Positions 50,636-63,037 of a stretch of DNA of 64,000 bases are shown piece after piece. Below the pieces are notes generated by a model. The model did no database searches. It was given only the letters and a program-made list of their open reading frames with translations, and had not been told where the DNA came from. Position numbers and translations under genes: made by a program. Source of the DNA: Flaccisagitta enflata (Eukaryota > Chaetognatha > Sagittoidea > Aphragmophora). Numbering within the stretch: the first letter of the stretch is position 1; every line of letters begins with the position of its first letter. The stretch is from assembly GCA_965153355.1 (NCBI GenBank), contig OZ231128.1, positions 25,606,001-25,670,000 of the forward strand, read 5' to 3'.

Positions 50636-51952
50636 CCAGAGTGCAGAAGTGGAAGAAGAAGCGTGAGAGAGATAAGGGAGTGTAGAAGTGGAAGAAGAAG
50701 CGTGAAAGAGATAAGGGAGGGTAGAAGTGGAAGAAGAAGCGTGAGAGAGATAAGAGAGCACAAGAAGTGGAAGAAGAAGCGTGAGAGAGATAAGAGAGTG
50801 TAGAGGTGAAAGAATAAGTGTGAGAGAGATAAGAGAGCACAAGAAGTGGAAGAAGAAGCGTGAGAGAGATAAGATAGTGTAGAAGTGGAAAAAGAAGTGT
50901 GAGAGAGATAAGGGAGCACCTTGTGATGACATGTTAGAAGTGGAAGAAGAAGCGTGAGAGAGATAAGGGAGATAAGTGGAAGTAGAAGAAGCGTGAGAGA
51001 GATAAGGGAGCACCTTGTGATGACATGTTAGAAGTGGAAGACGAAGCGTGAGAGAGATAAGGGAGATAAGTGGAAGTAGAAGCATGTGAGAGATAAGAGA
51101 GATAAGTGGGAGTAGAAGAAGTGTGAGAGAGATAAGGGAGATATGTGGAAGTAGGTGAAGCATGAGAGAGATAAGGGAGATAAGTGGAAGTAGAAGAAGC
51201 GTGAGAAAGATAAGGGAGCACCTTGTGATGACGGAGAAGTGGAAGAAGAAGCGTGAGAGAGATAAGGGAGATAAGTGGAAGTAGAAGAAGCGTGAGAGAG
51301 ATAAAGGAGCACCTTGTGATGACAGAGAAGTGGAAGAAGAAGCGTGAAAGTGATAAGGGAGATAAGTGGAAGTAGAAGAAGCGTGAGAGAGATAAGGGAG
51401 CACCTTATGATGACATGTTAGAAGTGGAAGAAGAAGCGTGAGAGAGATAAGGGAGATAAGTGGAAGTAGAAGAAGCATGAGAGAGACGAGGGAGCACCTT
51501 GTGATGACAGAGAAGTGGAAGAGGAAGCGTGTCAGAGAGATAAGGGAGATAAGTGGAAGTAGAAGAAGCGTGAGAGAGATAAGGGAGCACCTTGTGATGA
51601 CAGCGAAGTGGAAGAAGAAGCGTGAGAGAGATAAGGGAGATAAGTGGAAGTAGAAGAAGCGTGAGAGAGACAAGATAGCACCTTGTGATGACACGTTAGA
51701 AGTGGAAGAAGAAGCGTGAGAGAGATAAGGGAGATAAGTGGAAGTAGAAGTAGCGTGAGAGAGATAAGGGAGCACAAGAAGTGGAAGAAGAAGCGTGAGA
51801 GAGATAAGGGAGATAAGTGGAAGTAGAAGTAGCGTGAGAGAGATAAGGGAGCACAAGAAGTGGAAGAAGAAGCGTGAGAGAGATAAGGGAGATAAGTGGA
51901 AGTAGAAGAAGCGTTAGAGAGATAAGGGAGCACCTTGTGATGACACGTTGAT
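50636..51952. repeat. Composite minisatellite of about 94 bp
   Basis: Built from GAAGTGGAAGAAGAAGCGTG, AGAGAGATAAGGGAG, ATAAGTGGAAGTAGAAGAAG and CACCTTGTGATGACA modules. The left part (to about 50910) lacks the ATAAGTGG and CACCTTG modules and has a shorter period. Minus-strand frames up to 434 codons are artefacts. Confidence 0.92.
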
Positions 51953-52018
51953 GAATATGATTAATGTTTTTCTTAGCTCTTCCAGCGGAGGCCACATTCT
52001 TTTTCGGTCTTTTCACCG

Positions 52019-52734
<716 letters not shown>

Positions 52735-52833
52735 CTCTCCCTCTCCATCTTTTTCTCCTTCTTCATCTCCTACTCATCATCCATCTCCATCTCCCTCTCC
52801 TCCTCCTCCTCCTCCTCCTCCTCCTCCTCCTCA
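52735..52833. repeat. (TCC)n microsatellite
   Basis: CTCCATCTCC units then pure TCC at about 52797-52832. Confidence 0.9.
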
Positions 52834-53021
52834 GTCCTCACGTTCCGGCTTTCATCACGTGATCACGTAGGCTTTACATTATTTTTAAGACGTCGAAAAA
52901 GAAGACGATTATAGAAGCTTTTGAAAGATCGGCTTTCCTCAACTCTGCGAGAAAACGAAAGACCAAAAAGAGAAAAATAAATGAGGAAAGAAAAGTTTGG
53001 CGCTTTCCTATTTCTTATATA

Positions 53022-53195
53022 CTTGTTAGTCGCGGACACGCGACTCTACACCTTGCCGTGTCGGTTGGTCGGTAGGTCGGTCGGTAGGTCGGTTGGTAGG
53101 TCACATTTTTGAATTCCGAACAGTTTTTGTATTACTGCTCCTGCCCAACCGTCCGCGACTGGATTGCCGTGTATCCGGCCTTGTTTTCAAAAAGA
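53022..53195 (+). mobile_element. Hairpin-headed element, complete copy
   Basis: The head AGTCGCGGACACGCGACT (53028-53045) is followed by CTACACCTTGCCGTGT and GGTTGGTCGG units. The tail ACTGCTCCTGCCCAACC is followed by GTCCGCGACT (53151-53160), the exact reverse complement of the first ten head bases, then GTGTATCCGGCCTTGTT. About 170 bp. Confidence 0.85.
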
Positions 53196-53214
53196 TTAGT
53201 AAAAGCTGACGAAT

Positions 53215-53945
53215 CAGGCGCGTAGGACAAGGGCACGCCGGGCATGCCATGGCATGCCCTGTTGTTGGGACACTAAAGTTGTTGGGACAACAATCAAGGG
53301 AGGAGGAAGAAGAAAAAGAAGAAGGAGAAAAAAAAAGAAAGGAAAAAAAAAGGAAGAATGAAATAAAGGAAAAAAAGGGAAAAAATGCAAAACAAAGAAA
53401 AAAAGAAAGAGAGAGATTTTGATTGATTGTAATTGCTCATTTGTGCATTCATCACAAAATAACAAAATTTCATGGAGCCGCACATAAGTACAAAGGATAA
53501 AACGACTAATGTTCTACAGAGTCAAAAATTTGGTCCAGTGGTAAGTCCGTGTGTAGGTAAATAAATATAGACAATAAATAGCAAGCTACTATTAAACAAA
53601 AAGTACCATTTACCAGGATTAGAAAGATAACAAAAAGGCAAGACAGTATCAACGCGATTAAGGATACAAAAACTGGTTTAGTCTATGTAACCATTTGGAA
53701 ATGGGGGGGGGGGGGTAACAACTGAATTATTTAACCATGGATCCACTGGCACACTTAGTGTTCCAGAGACGGCCTATCTCTCCAATCATTGGGCGAATTT
53801 TTTAAATGTCAGGGCAATAGATTACATCAAAATCAACAAATTCCCGTGTTTCGATATTGTTGGGGTTATTCCAGAGTGGACAGTAATTTAATCTGTGCTT
53901 TTCATCATCTAAGACATTACATGTTTGGCATGTTGGTTTCATGGT

Positions 53946-53997
<52 letters not shown>

Positions 53998-54539
53998 AAG
54001 AAAAAATCTTCTTTTCCCAAATTTTCATCCATAGGTGTGTAGTTGCACAAGCCTTGATTTTCCCCTGTGATTTTTGTCACCACTTATAGTTTGTTATTTT
54101 CCCTATATACCCCTTCTATTGTAATGATTTGATTTAACTTATATTCAATGATGTTGTAGTAACTAATTATCAATTAAAGTCAATTTCACTTTTTTTTTCT
54201 ACTTTTTGATTTCCTTCTCCATTTTTAAACCCCATTATTTTTCCCTTAACTGGGGTGGGGGATGTGTATGGGGAAATTTGTAACTATATTACAAGAACTG
54301 TAATTTTATCATTTCAAAAATTATCATGAAATATTTATACATAAAAAAAATTCATGAAGTAATCTAAAGTTGCTAAAAAAGTCTCTTCACTGAAGACAAT
54401 TCATGAAGCAAGTAAAAATGATTTATCTTTTACAGTTTATTACCAAAAACAACTAGTTAGTTACTGTTGGGACACTAAATTTGTCAGACACTAATTTGGG
54501 GGTGGCATGCCCTAAAAATCTAACCCTCCTACGCCCCTG
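53215..54539. mobile_element. hAT-like element, second copy type
   Basis: The left end CAGGCGCGTAGGAC and reverse-complemented right end CAGGGGCGTAGGAGG are related TIRs. Internal GTTGGGACACTAAA occurs near both ends and resembles the element at 17575-18352. Contains (GA)n at 53946-53997. Flanking octamers do not match clearly. No transposase. Confidence 0.55.
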
Positions 54540-54828
54540 CAAACGATTACGCAATTTGACAAGTCAAAACGGTTTATAACGGTATTTTTTATCTTATAGA
54601 TTCATAGATTATTTATTGTAATAAGGGATTTGTGGTGGGTAATCATCATTTTTTTCCGTAGAAAAGCGCTAAACACAAACAATACTGCAGCGTTAAAAAT
54701 GCTTGTTTTTGTACTTTTTGACGCGATCACCACCCACGGACGGAGAGACCAACGGATGAACGAACGGGGTGACATAGCGACGTTAACTTCTTCAGCAAAA
54801 TCATCTAAATTTCGTTTACCTGAGGGGC

Positions 54829-55055
54829 TGTTTTTAGTCGCGTGCTACGCGACTCTACACCCCGCTATGTCGGTCCGTCGGTCGGTCGGTCGGTTGGTCG
54901 GTTGGTCGGTCCCCTTTTTACTTTTTCGGCGTTTTTGAGCTTTTTGAGCATACGGCTCCTGCCCAGATGCCCTAGTGACCTTCTCCAGCACTGCTCCTGC
55001 CCACCCGCACGCGACTAGGGTAGCCGTGTATCCGGCCTTGTTGTTAAAACCTCTG
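54829..55055 (+). mobile_element. Hairpin-headed element, complete copy
   Basis: The head AGTCGCGTGCTACGCGACT (54836-54854) is followed by CTACACCCCGCTATGTC and GGTCGGTC units. The tail CTGCTCCTGCCCACCC is followed by GCACGCGACT (55007-55016), the exact reverse complement of the head's first ten bases, then GTGTATCCGGCCTTGTT. Confidence 0.85.
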
Positions 55056-55254
55056 AAAATCTAGAACGGCAGAAAGTAGGCACTGATGTAGGTTGTCCGT
55101 TGCAGTTTTCACTTAGACATGACTAATTTTACGTCTTGGTGATGAACACCGTCAAATTAAACAAATCATACTGTTCTTTAATTGAATATGTTGCTATGCA
55201 GCGGAAATATAACCAACACTTATGCATGCATCATACTCCCAAAATTAATTGAAA

Positions 55255-55478
55255 CAAGGCCGGATACACGGCCGATAAGTAGTCGCTGGCGGGTAGGCAG
55301 GGGCAGTAAAACGGGTGGGCAGGGGCTGGTGTGGATGGGCTGGGGCTGTTTTGTGGCGGGGCAGGGGCCGTAATACTCAGGTATCGCTTTTTTAGCCGAT
55401 TTCGCGTGATCCAGAATTTCGCGTTACCTTCCTACGGACACAGCCTCTTATAGAGCCGCTTAGCCAGCGACTAAAAAG
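55255..55478 (-). mobile_element. Hairpin-headed element, complete copy (minus)
   Basis: On the minus strand the head AGTCGCTGGCTAAGCGGCT (55472-55454) is followed by CTATAAGAGGCTGTGTCC. The tail has CTGCCCCTGCCTACCC and GCCAGCGACT (55290-55281), again the exact reverse complement of its own head, then GTGTATCCGGCCTT. Confidence 0.83.
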
Positions 55479-55689
55479 GTGAACTGGTCAATGGTATTGA
55501 TCTCGCATCAGTATAGTCTCGGCATACTCTGTGGCTTGTGCAACAATTCATCCTATATTATTATCATACAATTATCAAAACGTAAAAAAAAAAAACAATT
55601 CTCTCTCTGAATGCAAAATTTTTTTGCACATGGCCTGTTTCTTAAAAGTGTTTAGACTGTTCTTTTCACTTCTCCCTAATGCTAATCGA

Positions 55690-55825
55690 GGAGTTTGAGG
55701 CCTGGTTTGATTGCATTGAGGGCGGACAAGTGGCATTTAGAGGCTGTCATGAAGGATCTGAGGGCCCATATGATTATGAGGTCAGGAATGAGGGGGATTT
55801 GAGGCCTGAGAAGGCAAATGCAAAA
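55690..55825. repeat. 20-21-bp GAGGCCTG cassette
   Basis: GAGGC/GAGGGC words at about 55697, 55718, 55739, 55760, 55778 and 55801. Related to cassettes at 18.9, 21.2, 31.2 and 59.1 kb. Confidence 0.6.
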
Positions 55826-56542
<717 letters not shown>

Positions 56543-56779
56543 GTGGCGCGCGAGCGAGCATTTGCATGAGCAAGAGAGGGAGCCAATCTTAATCTGAACA
56601 GACCCGAAAACCGTTTTCGTTAGAAGGAAACTCCTATGGCTATACGTTGATATTTACTTTTAATTCCGCTCTGGACAATTGGCGGATTTGATATGTTCTC
56701 ATTATTTCTATTCTTTTTTTTTTTTTTGTCAAACAAAGTCATGTGTACGTATTTTGATGCGGAAGGTTAGGTTTCCTTG

Positions 56780-57185
56780 TAGCTTGAACGCGACTCTACA
56801 ACTTGCCGTGTCGGTCGGTAACAAATTTTAGATGCGACAAAGCACCTCTATAATTGGCTGTGTCCATTGGTTGGTCGGTCGGTCGGTTGGGTAACACATT
56901 CGTTCGACGATCCACACGTGGCACCTTATTGGCCTTCTTGGCCTGGTTTTTTAAATTTGGACGCTTAAGAGTAATTTAAGGTACTTTAGGGTATTTCAAG
57001 GTACTCTCCTTAGGATTCTCTAGGTACTTAATGTTGTTTAGGGTACTATAGGGTACTTCAGGGTACGTAAGGATACTTCAGAGTACTTCAGGGTACTTAA
57101 GGGTATCTTAAGGTACTTTAAGTACTGTTGGGTACTTTAGGTGTTTTGGGGTACTTACTACTTAGGGTAATTTTAGGAAAGTTAT
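56780..57185 (+). mobile_element. Hairpin heads followed by a 10-bp array
   Basis: Two heads in tandem: a truncated one at 56785-56820 (ACGCGACTCTACAACTTGCC) and AGATGCGACAAAGCACCT at 56830-56847 (one mismatch), then GTCC/GGTCGG units. The GGGTACTTCA array fills about 56970-57180. Same head-to-array order as at 40.9-41.3 kb. Confidence 0.6.
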
Positions 57186-57192
57186 GCTGTAA

Positions 57193-57372
57193 AGAAGAAA
57201 GGAAGGAAGGAAGGAAGGAAGGAAGGAAGGGTAGAAGGAAGGAAGGAAGGAAGGAATGAAGGGAGGGAGGAAGGAACTTCAAGGAAGGAAGGGAAGGAAG
57301 GAGGTAGGGTGGGAGGGAGGGAGGAAGGGAGAAAGGAATTTAGGGGGAGAGAAGGAAGGAAAGGAAGGAATA
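57193..57372. repeat. (GGAA)n microsatellite
   Basis: GGAA repeats with GGGA interruptions. Confidence 0.9.
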
Positions 57373-57490
57373 ACTAGTCATCCAAGGATCGCACATGGTC
57401 AGCGGTACCCGATGCCCTGCTGGGAGTGATCCAGTGAAGAAGTGGAGTGAGAGCAGGGCAGCGGCCCCAAAGGGCCGATGTCCTGTAGAA

Positions 57491-58921
57491 TAGGGCCAAC
57501 GGTTTTTGCATCAAATCAATTGAACACCCCAGCCTGCAGCTTTTTTAAACAGACTATGTCTATACTGTTGAAAACTACTCGCTATATGACTTTTCTCCGT
57601 GATTTAGAGGTGCCAGATTTGATATTTTGATCATAACTTGATGGTGGTTGTTGTAAAAATGTCAAATTTAGGTCATTTTGGCCGACAAATTGGGCCACTT
57701 AGCCTTAGAAATCAAACCTAAAATCCATGAGATTATAAAACTAGAGCTCAAGATCTCACTAGTGGTGCAATCCGCATATTTCTATCATTTTTCGTTTAGA
57801 TTTGAGAGCATTTCAAAGATGAAAGGGTTTGAAGGGAAAATTGCAGCTTCAATTTCAGTGGCAATTTTGACATTTTCCACAAATTTCAATATTTCGCGGC
57901 TTTGGATGGACCAATCTGCATAAAATTGGTGATCAAATTGAAGAGTTTTTCTTGTTCTAGCTGATGGTAAAAAAAATACTGTAGAAGCAGGTGCAAAAAA
58001 GTCGATTTTTTTGCAAATTGGTCAATTTTGGATGAAAAATTAGGCCACTTCCAATTTACAAAAAGACTTAAAATCCATGAGCAAAATAAAGTACTGCTCA
58101 GGAGCTAACCAGTGGTGCAATCGGCGTGTCAGTATGTTTTTGCATTTAGATTTTATAGAACTTCAAAGATCTAAGGGTATGTCAAAATAACAATTTTTGG
58201 GTATTTTAATCTTTGAAATTCTATAAAATCTAAATGCAAAAACATATTGACACGCCGATTGCACCACTGGTTAGCTTCTGAGCAGTACTTCATTTTGCTC
58301 ATGGATTTTAAGTCTTTTTATGAATTGGAAGTGGCCTAACTTTTCATCCAAAATTGACCAATTTGCAAAAAAATCGATTTTTTTGCACCTGCTTCTACAG
58401 TCTCTAAAATTTTTTGGGGGGAATATTGATCAAAATTTTTTTTACCATCAGCTAGAACAGGAAAAACTCTTCAATATGATCACCAATTTTATGTAGATTG
58501 GTCCATCCAAAGCCGCGAAATATTGAAATTTGTGAAAAATGTCAAAATTGCCACTGAAATTGAAGCTGCTATTTTCCCTTCAAACCCTTATGTCTTTGAA
58601 ATGCTCTCAAATCTAAACAGAAAATGATAGAAACATGCAGATTGCACCACTAGTGAGATCTTGAGCTCTAGTTTTATAATCTCATGGATTTTAGGTTTGA
58701 TTTCTAAGGCTAAGTGGCCCAATTTGTCAGCAAAAATGACCTAAGTTTGACATTTTTACCATAACCACCATCAAGTTATGATCAAAATATCAAATCTGGC
58801 CCCTCTAAATCACGGAGAAAAGTCATATAGCGAGTAGTTTTCAACAGTATAGACATAGTCTGTTTAAAAAAGCTGCAGCCTGGGGTGTTCAATTGATTTG
58901 ATGCAAAAACCGTTGGCCCTA
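57491..58921. mobile_element. Palindromic hAT-like foldback with 8-bp TSD
   Basis: Arms 57491-58170 and 58209-58921 are inverted copies around a 38-bp loop; the right arm has an extra insert of about 33 bp near 58402-58434. The termini are TAGGGCCAACGG and CCGTTGGCCCTA. CTGTAGAA is duplicated immediately outside both ends (57483-57490, 58922-58929), an 8-bp TSD fitting hAT-type insertion. The 81-codon frame in the left arm has no recognisable domain. Confidence 0.88.
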
Positions 58922-59021
58922 CTGTAGAACACAGGGGGGAATTTCGTGACGTCCGTCCTTCTGTCTATCCTAAGGGGGCTCTAGATGGCTGATAAAGGCC
59001 ACTGAAGGCATATTTGAGGGC

Positions 59022-59165
59022 AGGAGGGCATAATTGAGGCACGGAGGGCTGATTTAGGGTTTGGAGGGCTGGTTTCATACTTGGAGGGCTGAATGAAGGT
59101 CTAGAGGGCAGATTTGAGGTCTGGAGGGCAGTCTTGAGGCATGGGGGGCTAATCTGAGGCCTTGA
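59022..59165. repeat. 20-bp cassette (GGAGGGCTGATTTGAGGTCT)
   Basis: GGAGGGC or its variants recur exactly every 20 bp at 59023, 59043, 59063, 59083, 59103, 59123 and 59143. Confidence 0.9.
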
Positions 59166-59179
59166 TGGTCAACAGGGGG

Positions 59180-59340
59180 GACGGACGGACAGACAGACGG
59201 ACGGACGGACAGACGGACAGACAGACCGCCGGATGGACGGACGGACGGATGGACGGACGGACGGACGGACGGACAGACAGACGACGAGACGGACAGACGA
59301 ACAGTTGGCCGACAGACGAATGAGGACGGATGGATGGACG
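59180..59340. repeat. (GGAC)n/(GGACAGAC)n tract
   Basis: GGAC and ACAG tetramers, similar to the GTCC-rich zones behind hairpin heads. Confidence 0.85.
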
Positions 59341-59401
59341 GTAGCCTGTACTGAAATGACTAAAACCAAAGAAATCGAAATTCTACAAGCAGTTCATGTT
59401 G

Positions 59402-59928
59402 TGGAGCTGTCTTGGGCTTCTATTGTCATCATTTTCAGCTTCAAAAGTTTACATCTTGCTTTCCGCGCCTTACCTTGAACTTCCCATGGGTCAATAGGAA
59501 ACTAAAAATTTCAAATTGCTCAAATCAAAATTTTGATTGCAGATTTGAAATCTGCATGAAAAACTGTCTGTTGAAAGTGCTTTTCTTTTTTCAAAATTCC
59601 TTCGGGATCATTATCAAAATCCACGCTAAAGATTTTTAAAAAAGGTAAGTTCAATGATTTTACAAAGAAATTAAAAGGAAAGGTATGTTTCGCGATATTT
59701 GACAGCACTTTTGACCACCTTCTAATTGGAATATCAAAAAAAGGAAAACACTTTCAATTGACAGTTTTTTCTGCAGATTCCAAATCTGCACTCAGAACTG
59801 GAATTTGAGAACTTTGAAATTTTGGATTTCCTATAGGGGTAGGGTTTAAAGAAGGTAAGGCGCGGCCAAGTAAAAGTCGAATTTTAAAGCCAATATTGAT
59901 TTCAATAGAAGCCTGAGACAGTCCTACT
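59402..59928. mobile_element. Nested foldback 2
   Basis: CTGTCTTGGGCTTCTATTG at the left mirrors CAATAGAAGCCTGAGACAG at the right with two differences. CGCGCCTTACCTT and AAGGTAAGGCGCGG are a further inner pair. Confidence 0.65.
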
Positions 59929-60166
59929 ATCTTCACAAAAAAAATCTTTCCACCTCATAACTACCATCAACTTTGGAAGAGTGCTGCTCTTTAACAAATA
60001 AAGCTAGAAAAACCAGATTGGTCCCATTTGAAAAAGATGTTTTAGCTTAATAAAATGGGACCAATCTGGGGTCAGTAGCTTTGTTTCTTAAGGACCAGCA
60101 CATTTTCAAAGTTGATGCTAGTTTTGAGGTGGAAAGATTTTTTTTGTGAAGATAGTACAACATGAT
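59926..60166. mobile_element. Nested foldback 3 (hairpin)
   Basis: TACTATCTTCACAAAAAAAA mirrors TTTTTTTTGTGAAGATAGTA; the centre is CCAGATTGGTCCCATTT with AAATGGGACCAATCTGG. The centre resembles the inner hairpin at 13.64 kb. Confidence 0.8.
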
Positions 60167-60283
60167 CTGCTCGTAGAATGTTAATTTCATTGCTTTTTGT
60201 CATTTAGGTACAAGCTAATGGACGGACGTCTCGAAATTCCCCCCTGTGTTCTACAGGACATTGGCCCTTTGGGGCCGCTGCCC

Positions 60284-61429
60284 AAAAAGGAAGGCAGGGA
60301 GGAAGGAAGGAGTATGTATGTACTATCTTGGAAATAAATATACGGACATCTAACCATGATCATAGCAGCTAAACTTTCATATCCAGTAAAACAAGGAAAG
60401 CATTTCCATAAACTATGACAAAAAATCTTCCATTCAAGACCAAGCAGAGCTTGGTAGCTCAATCCATTTCCAAATGAGAGCGTTTTGAAGAAAACAGTCA
60501 TTTTACCAAAATCTAATTTAGAGGTTTTCAGTTTATATCTTTAAAGGACAACCTACATAAAAATAGCTCTCAAATCTAAACGGATTGAGCAAAATCATTC
60601 TGCTTGATCTCAATAGATCACATTTTTGACAATTTTTTTGATTGTTGAAAAAATTGAGGACTGCAGTTAATTATAATGCCCTGAAATTATCTAGTAATAA
60701 AAGAAAACAAAACTGATTCTTTGATTTTTTTGTTGCTCGACCTCTGGCTCTCACTCGACCTCTGGCTCTCACTCGACCTCTGGCTCTCACTCGACCTCTG
60801 GCTCTCACTCGACCTCTGGCTCTGACTCGACCTCTGGCTCTCGAACCGAAAGGACGTTCTCTCCGAGCTCTGATTTATTTTTTTGACGAAAATTCCCCGA
60901 TCAATTTCTCCAAGAGAAAACATCACGCGATTTCCTTGTCTCTCAAAAGGCAAACGGACTTGACAAAGATTGAACCGAGTTAAATCATCTTCTGTGGGCC
61001 GCCCCGAGAGGGGTGGCTATTGCATCTACTGAAATAAATAATAGGGGTCGAGTTGAAAAGAAATAATATATAATAAAAATCAAATAAACACAAAATCAGT
61101 TTCATTTAAACATTGTTCCACGCGACCACCTTTTGGACAATCAAATTCATCAAACCACTATAAAAGGCTGCAAAAACATTTAGAAGAAGGCGTTTCTCCC
61201 GATCCTGAATCTACGCGAGGCTAGCTTATCCTGCGTCAACGATCGGCTACAAAAGGCCTAAGAATAAGGCGTTGCTGACCTTATTTTCCGGTAAGAGTCA
61301 GTCATAAAGGGCCAATTCTCAATTGTACTGCAGTTTCTAATCTTTTTTCCCTCTTTTCTTTCTCTCTTTCTCTCGCTCTTTCTTTCTCTCCCTCTCCCTT
61401 CCCATAACTGCATCGCATCAAACGTCAAC
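60284..61429. other. Upstream region of the retrotransposon ORF; 18-bp repeat
   Basis: An 18-bp unit (TCGACCTCTGGCTCTCAC) occurs about six times at 60737-60845; on the minus strand it reads in frame as SQRSSE repeats inside an 88-codon frame of unknown status. The 5' limit and promoter of the downstream element cannot be placed from sequence alone. Confidence 0.55.
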
Positions 61430-61776
61430 ATGATGAACAACATTGAGATGTTCAGTGAAGAAGCAGAAATCCTGGCTCTGCTGAACGACGCGTCGCCTGA
61501 AAGCAAAGCAGCTTTTAAAAAAATGCTTCATGATGCAAAATTGTCGGCATCAAAAAAATCTGCGTCACACTCGGCAGCCAACGCTACAGGTGCCGCTATG
61601 TCCACGGCACCCATCTTCCCACAGGCGTCAATACCACCAGACAAACCTCCTCCGCCACAACCATCTTCTCACCATCAGCCAACAGTAAAACTCACGAACG
61701 AGGAACAGCAATGGCTAAATGAAAGACGCGAACAGCAAAAGCAACTTCAGCAAAAACAACAGCAGCAGCAACTCCG

Positions 61777-61863
<87 letters not shown>

Positions 61864-61895
61864 TCAAAAACAACAACAAGAACAACAACAACAAG

Positions 61896-61992
<97 letters not shown>

Positions 61993-62966
61993 GCAGCAAC
62001 GGCAGCAGCAGCAACGGCATGCTGACTATGAATGGCAAAGCGCCGGCCAAGGGCAACGAACCCATCAAGCAGCGAGAGTTCAAAACGCCAATACGAAACA
62101 TCACAGACCTCTTGGTGTCGTCATTAAGCACAACATAAATCCAAGCGATATCCAAGTGCACAAGGACCTTGTGAATATCGTCTTAGCCAACAAACCAGCT
62201 GACACAGAAATTGCCGAAATCAAGAAAACTAAGAAAGGCGACATTCTTGTCGTAGGAAAAAGTCAGCGAGATTTCAATACCCTCTTGTTGAGTGACAGAT
62301 GGAAAAATGATAGGTACAATTTCATTCCGCGACTCGGTTTCAACGAAAACATAGCAAATGTTGCTTACATCAAAAACGTTAGTCCAGAATGTGAATTAGA
62401 AGAAGTCGCTAATGCCTTAAAACAAAATGGAATTGTCTACTCAAACCTTGAAAGAGTAACATCGGGAGATGATAACAGTCCGACTCCATCAATTCGTCTC
62501 ATAGTCAGGAACCAAGCAGATCTTGACAGGCTTGTCAAAGAAGGTCTACTCTTTGACTATCTTAATCATCCGGTTGAGAAGCACGTCAAAATCAAGGTGA
62601 TCCAGTGTTTGCGTTGTGGCAAACACGGACATATTGGAGCAAACTGTCTGAGTGACAGCCGCTGTCTCAAGTGTGGCAGCAACGACCACAGCAAAAAGGA
62701 CTGCCCGATCGAGCCAGAAGCAATCAAGTGTATAAATTGTAATGGCGACCATCCCAGTACGTACGGGGGCTGCAAAACCAAGCTGAACATACAAAGAAAA
62801 GAACGAAGGAAACAATCGACATACGCGGATGTTGCCCGACCAGCCTCAACAAACAACAATGACGTCATCAGAATCAACAGTCGTCTCTCGACAAAACAAC
62901 AATCTCAATATCAACCAACTCGACGTACCCTACCTCAACAACCCCAGCAGCAGCAACTGCTAAATC

Positions 62967-63037
<71 letters not shown>

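Larger units (their letters stand above)
57456..60283. mobile_element. GGGCAGCGG-family element with long TIR and nested insertions
   Basis: The left TIR starts GGGCAGCGGCCCCAAAGGGC and runs to CTGTAGAA (57490), then continues after the nested element at 58930 as CACAGGGGGGAATTTCG. The right TIR (60283 back to about 60220) is its reverse complement with about two mismatches over some 64 bp. The interior holds a 20-bp repeat cassette (59022-59165), a (GGAC)n tract (59180-59340) and two further foldbacks (59402-59928, 59926-60166). No transposase frame. Confidence 0.8.

Noticed and set aside
50552-51856. 434-codon minus-strand ORF
   Set aside because: Pure product of the 94-bp satellite, which lacks stops in all minus frames.
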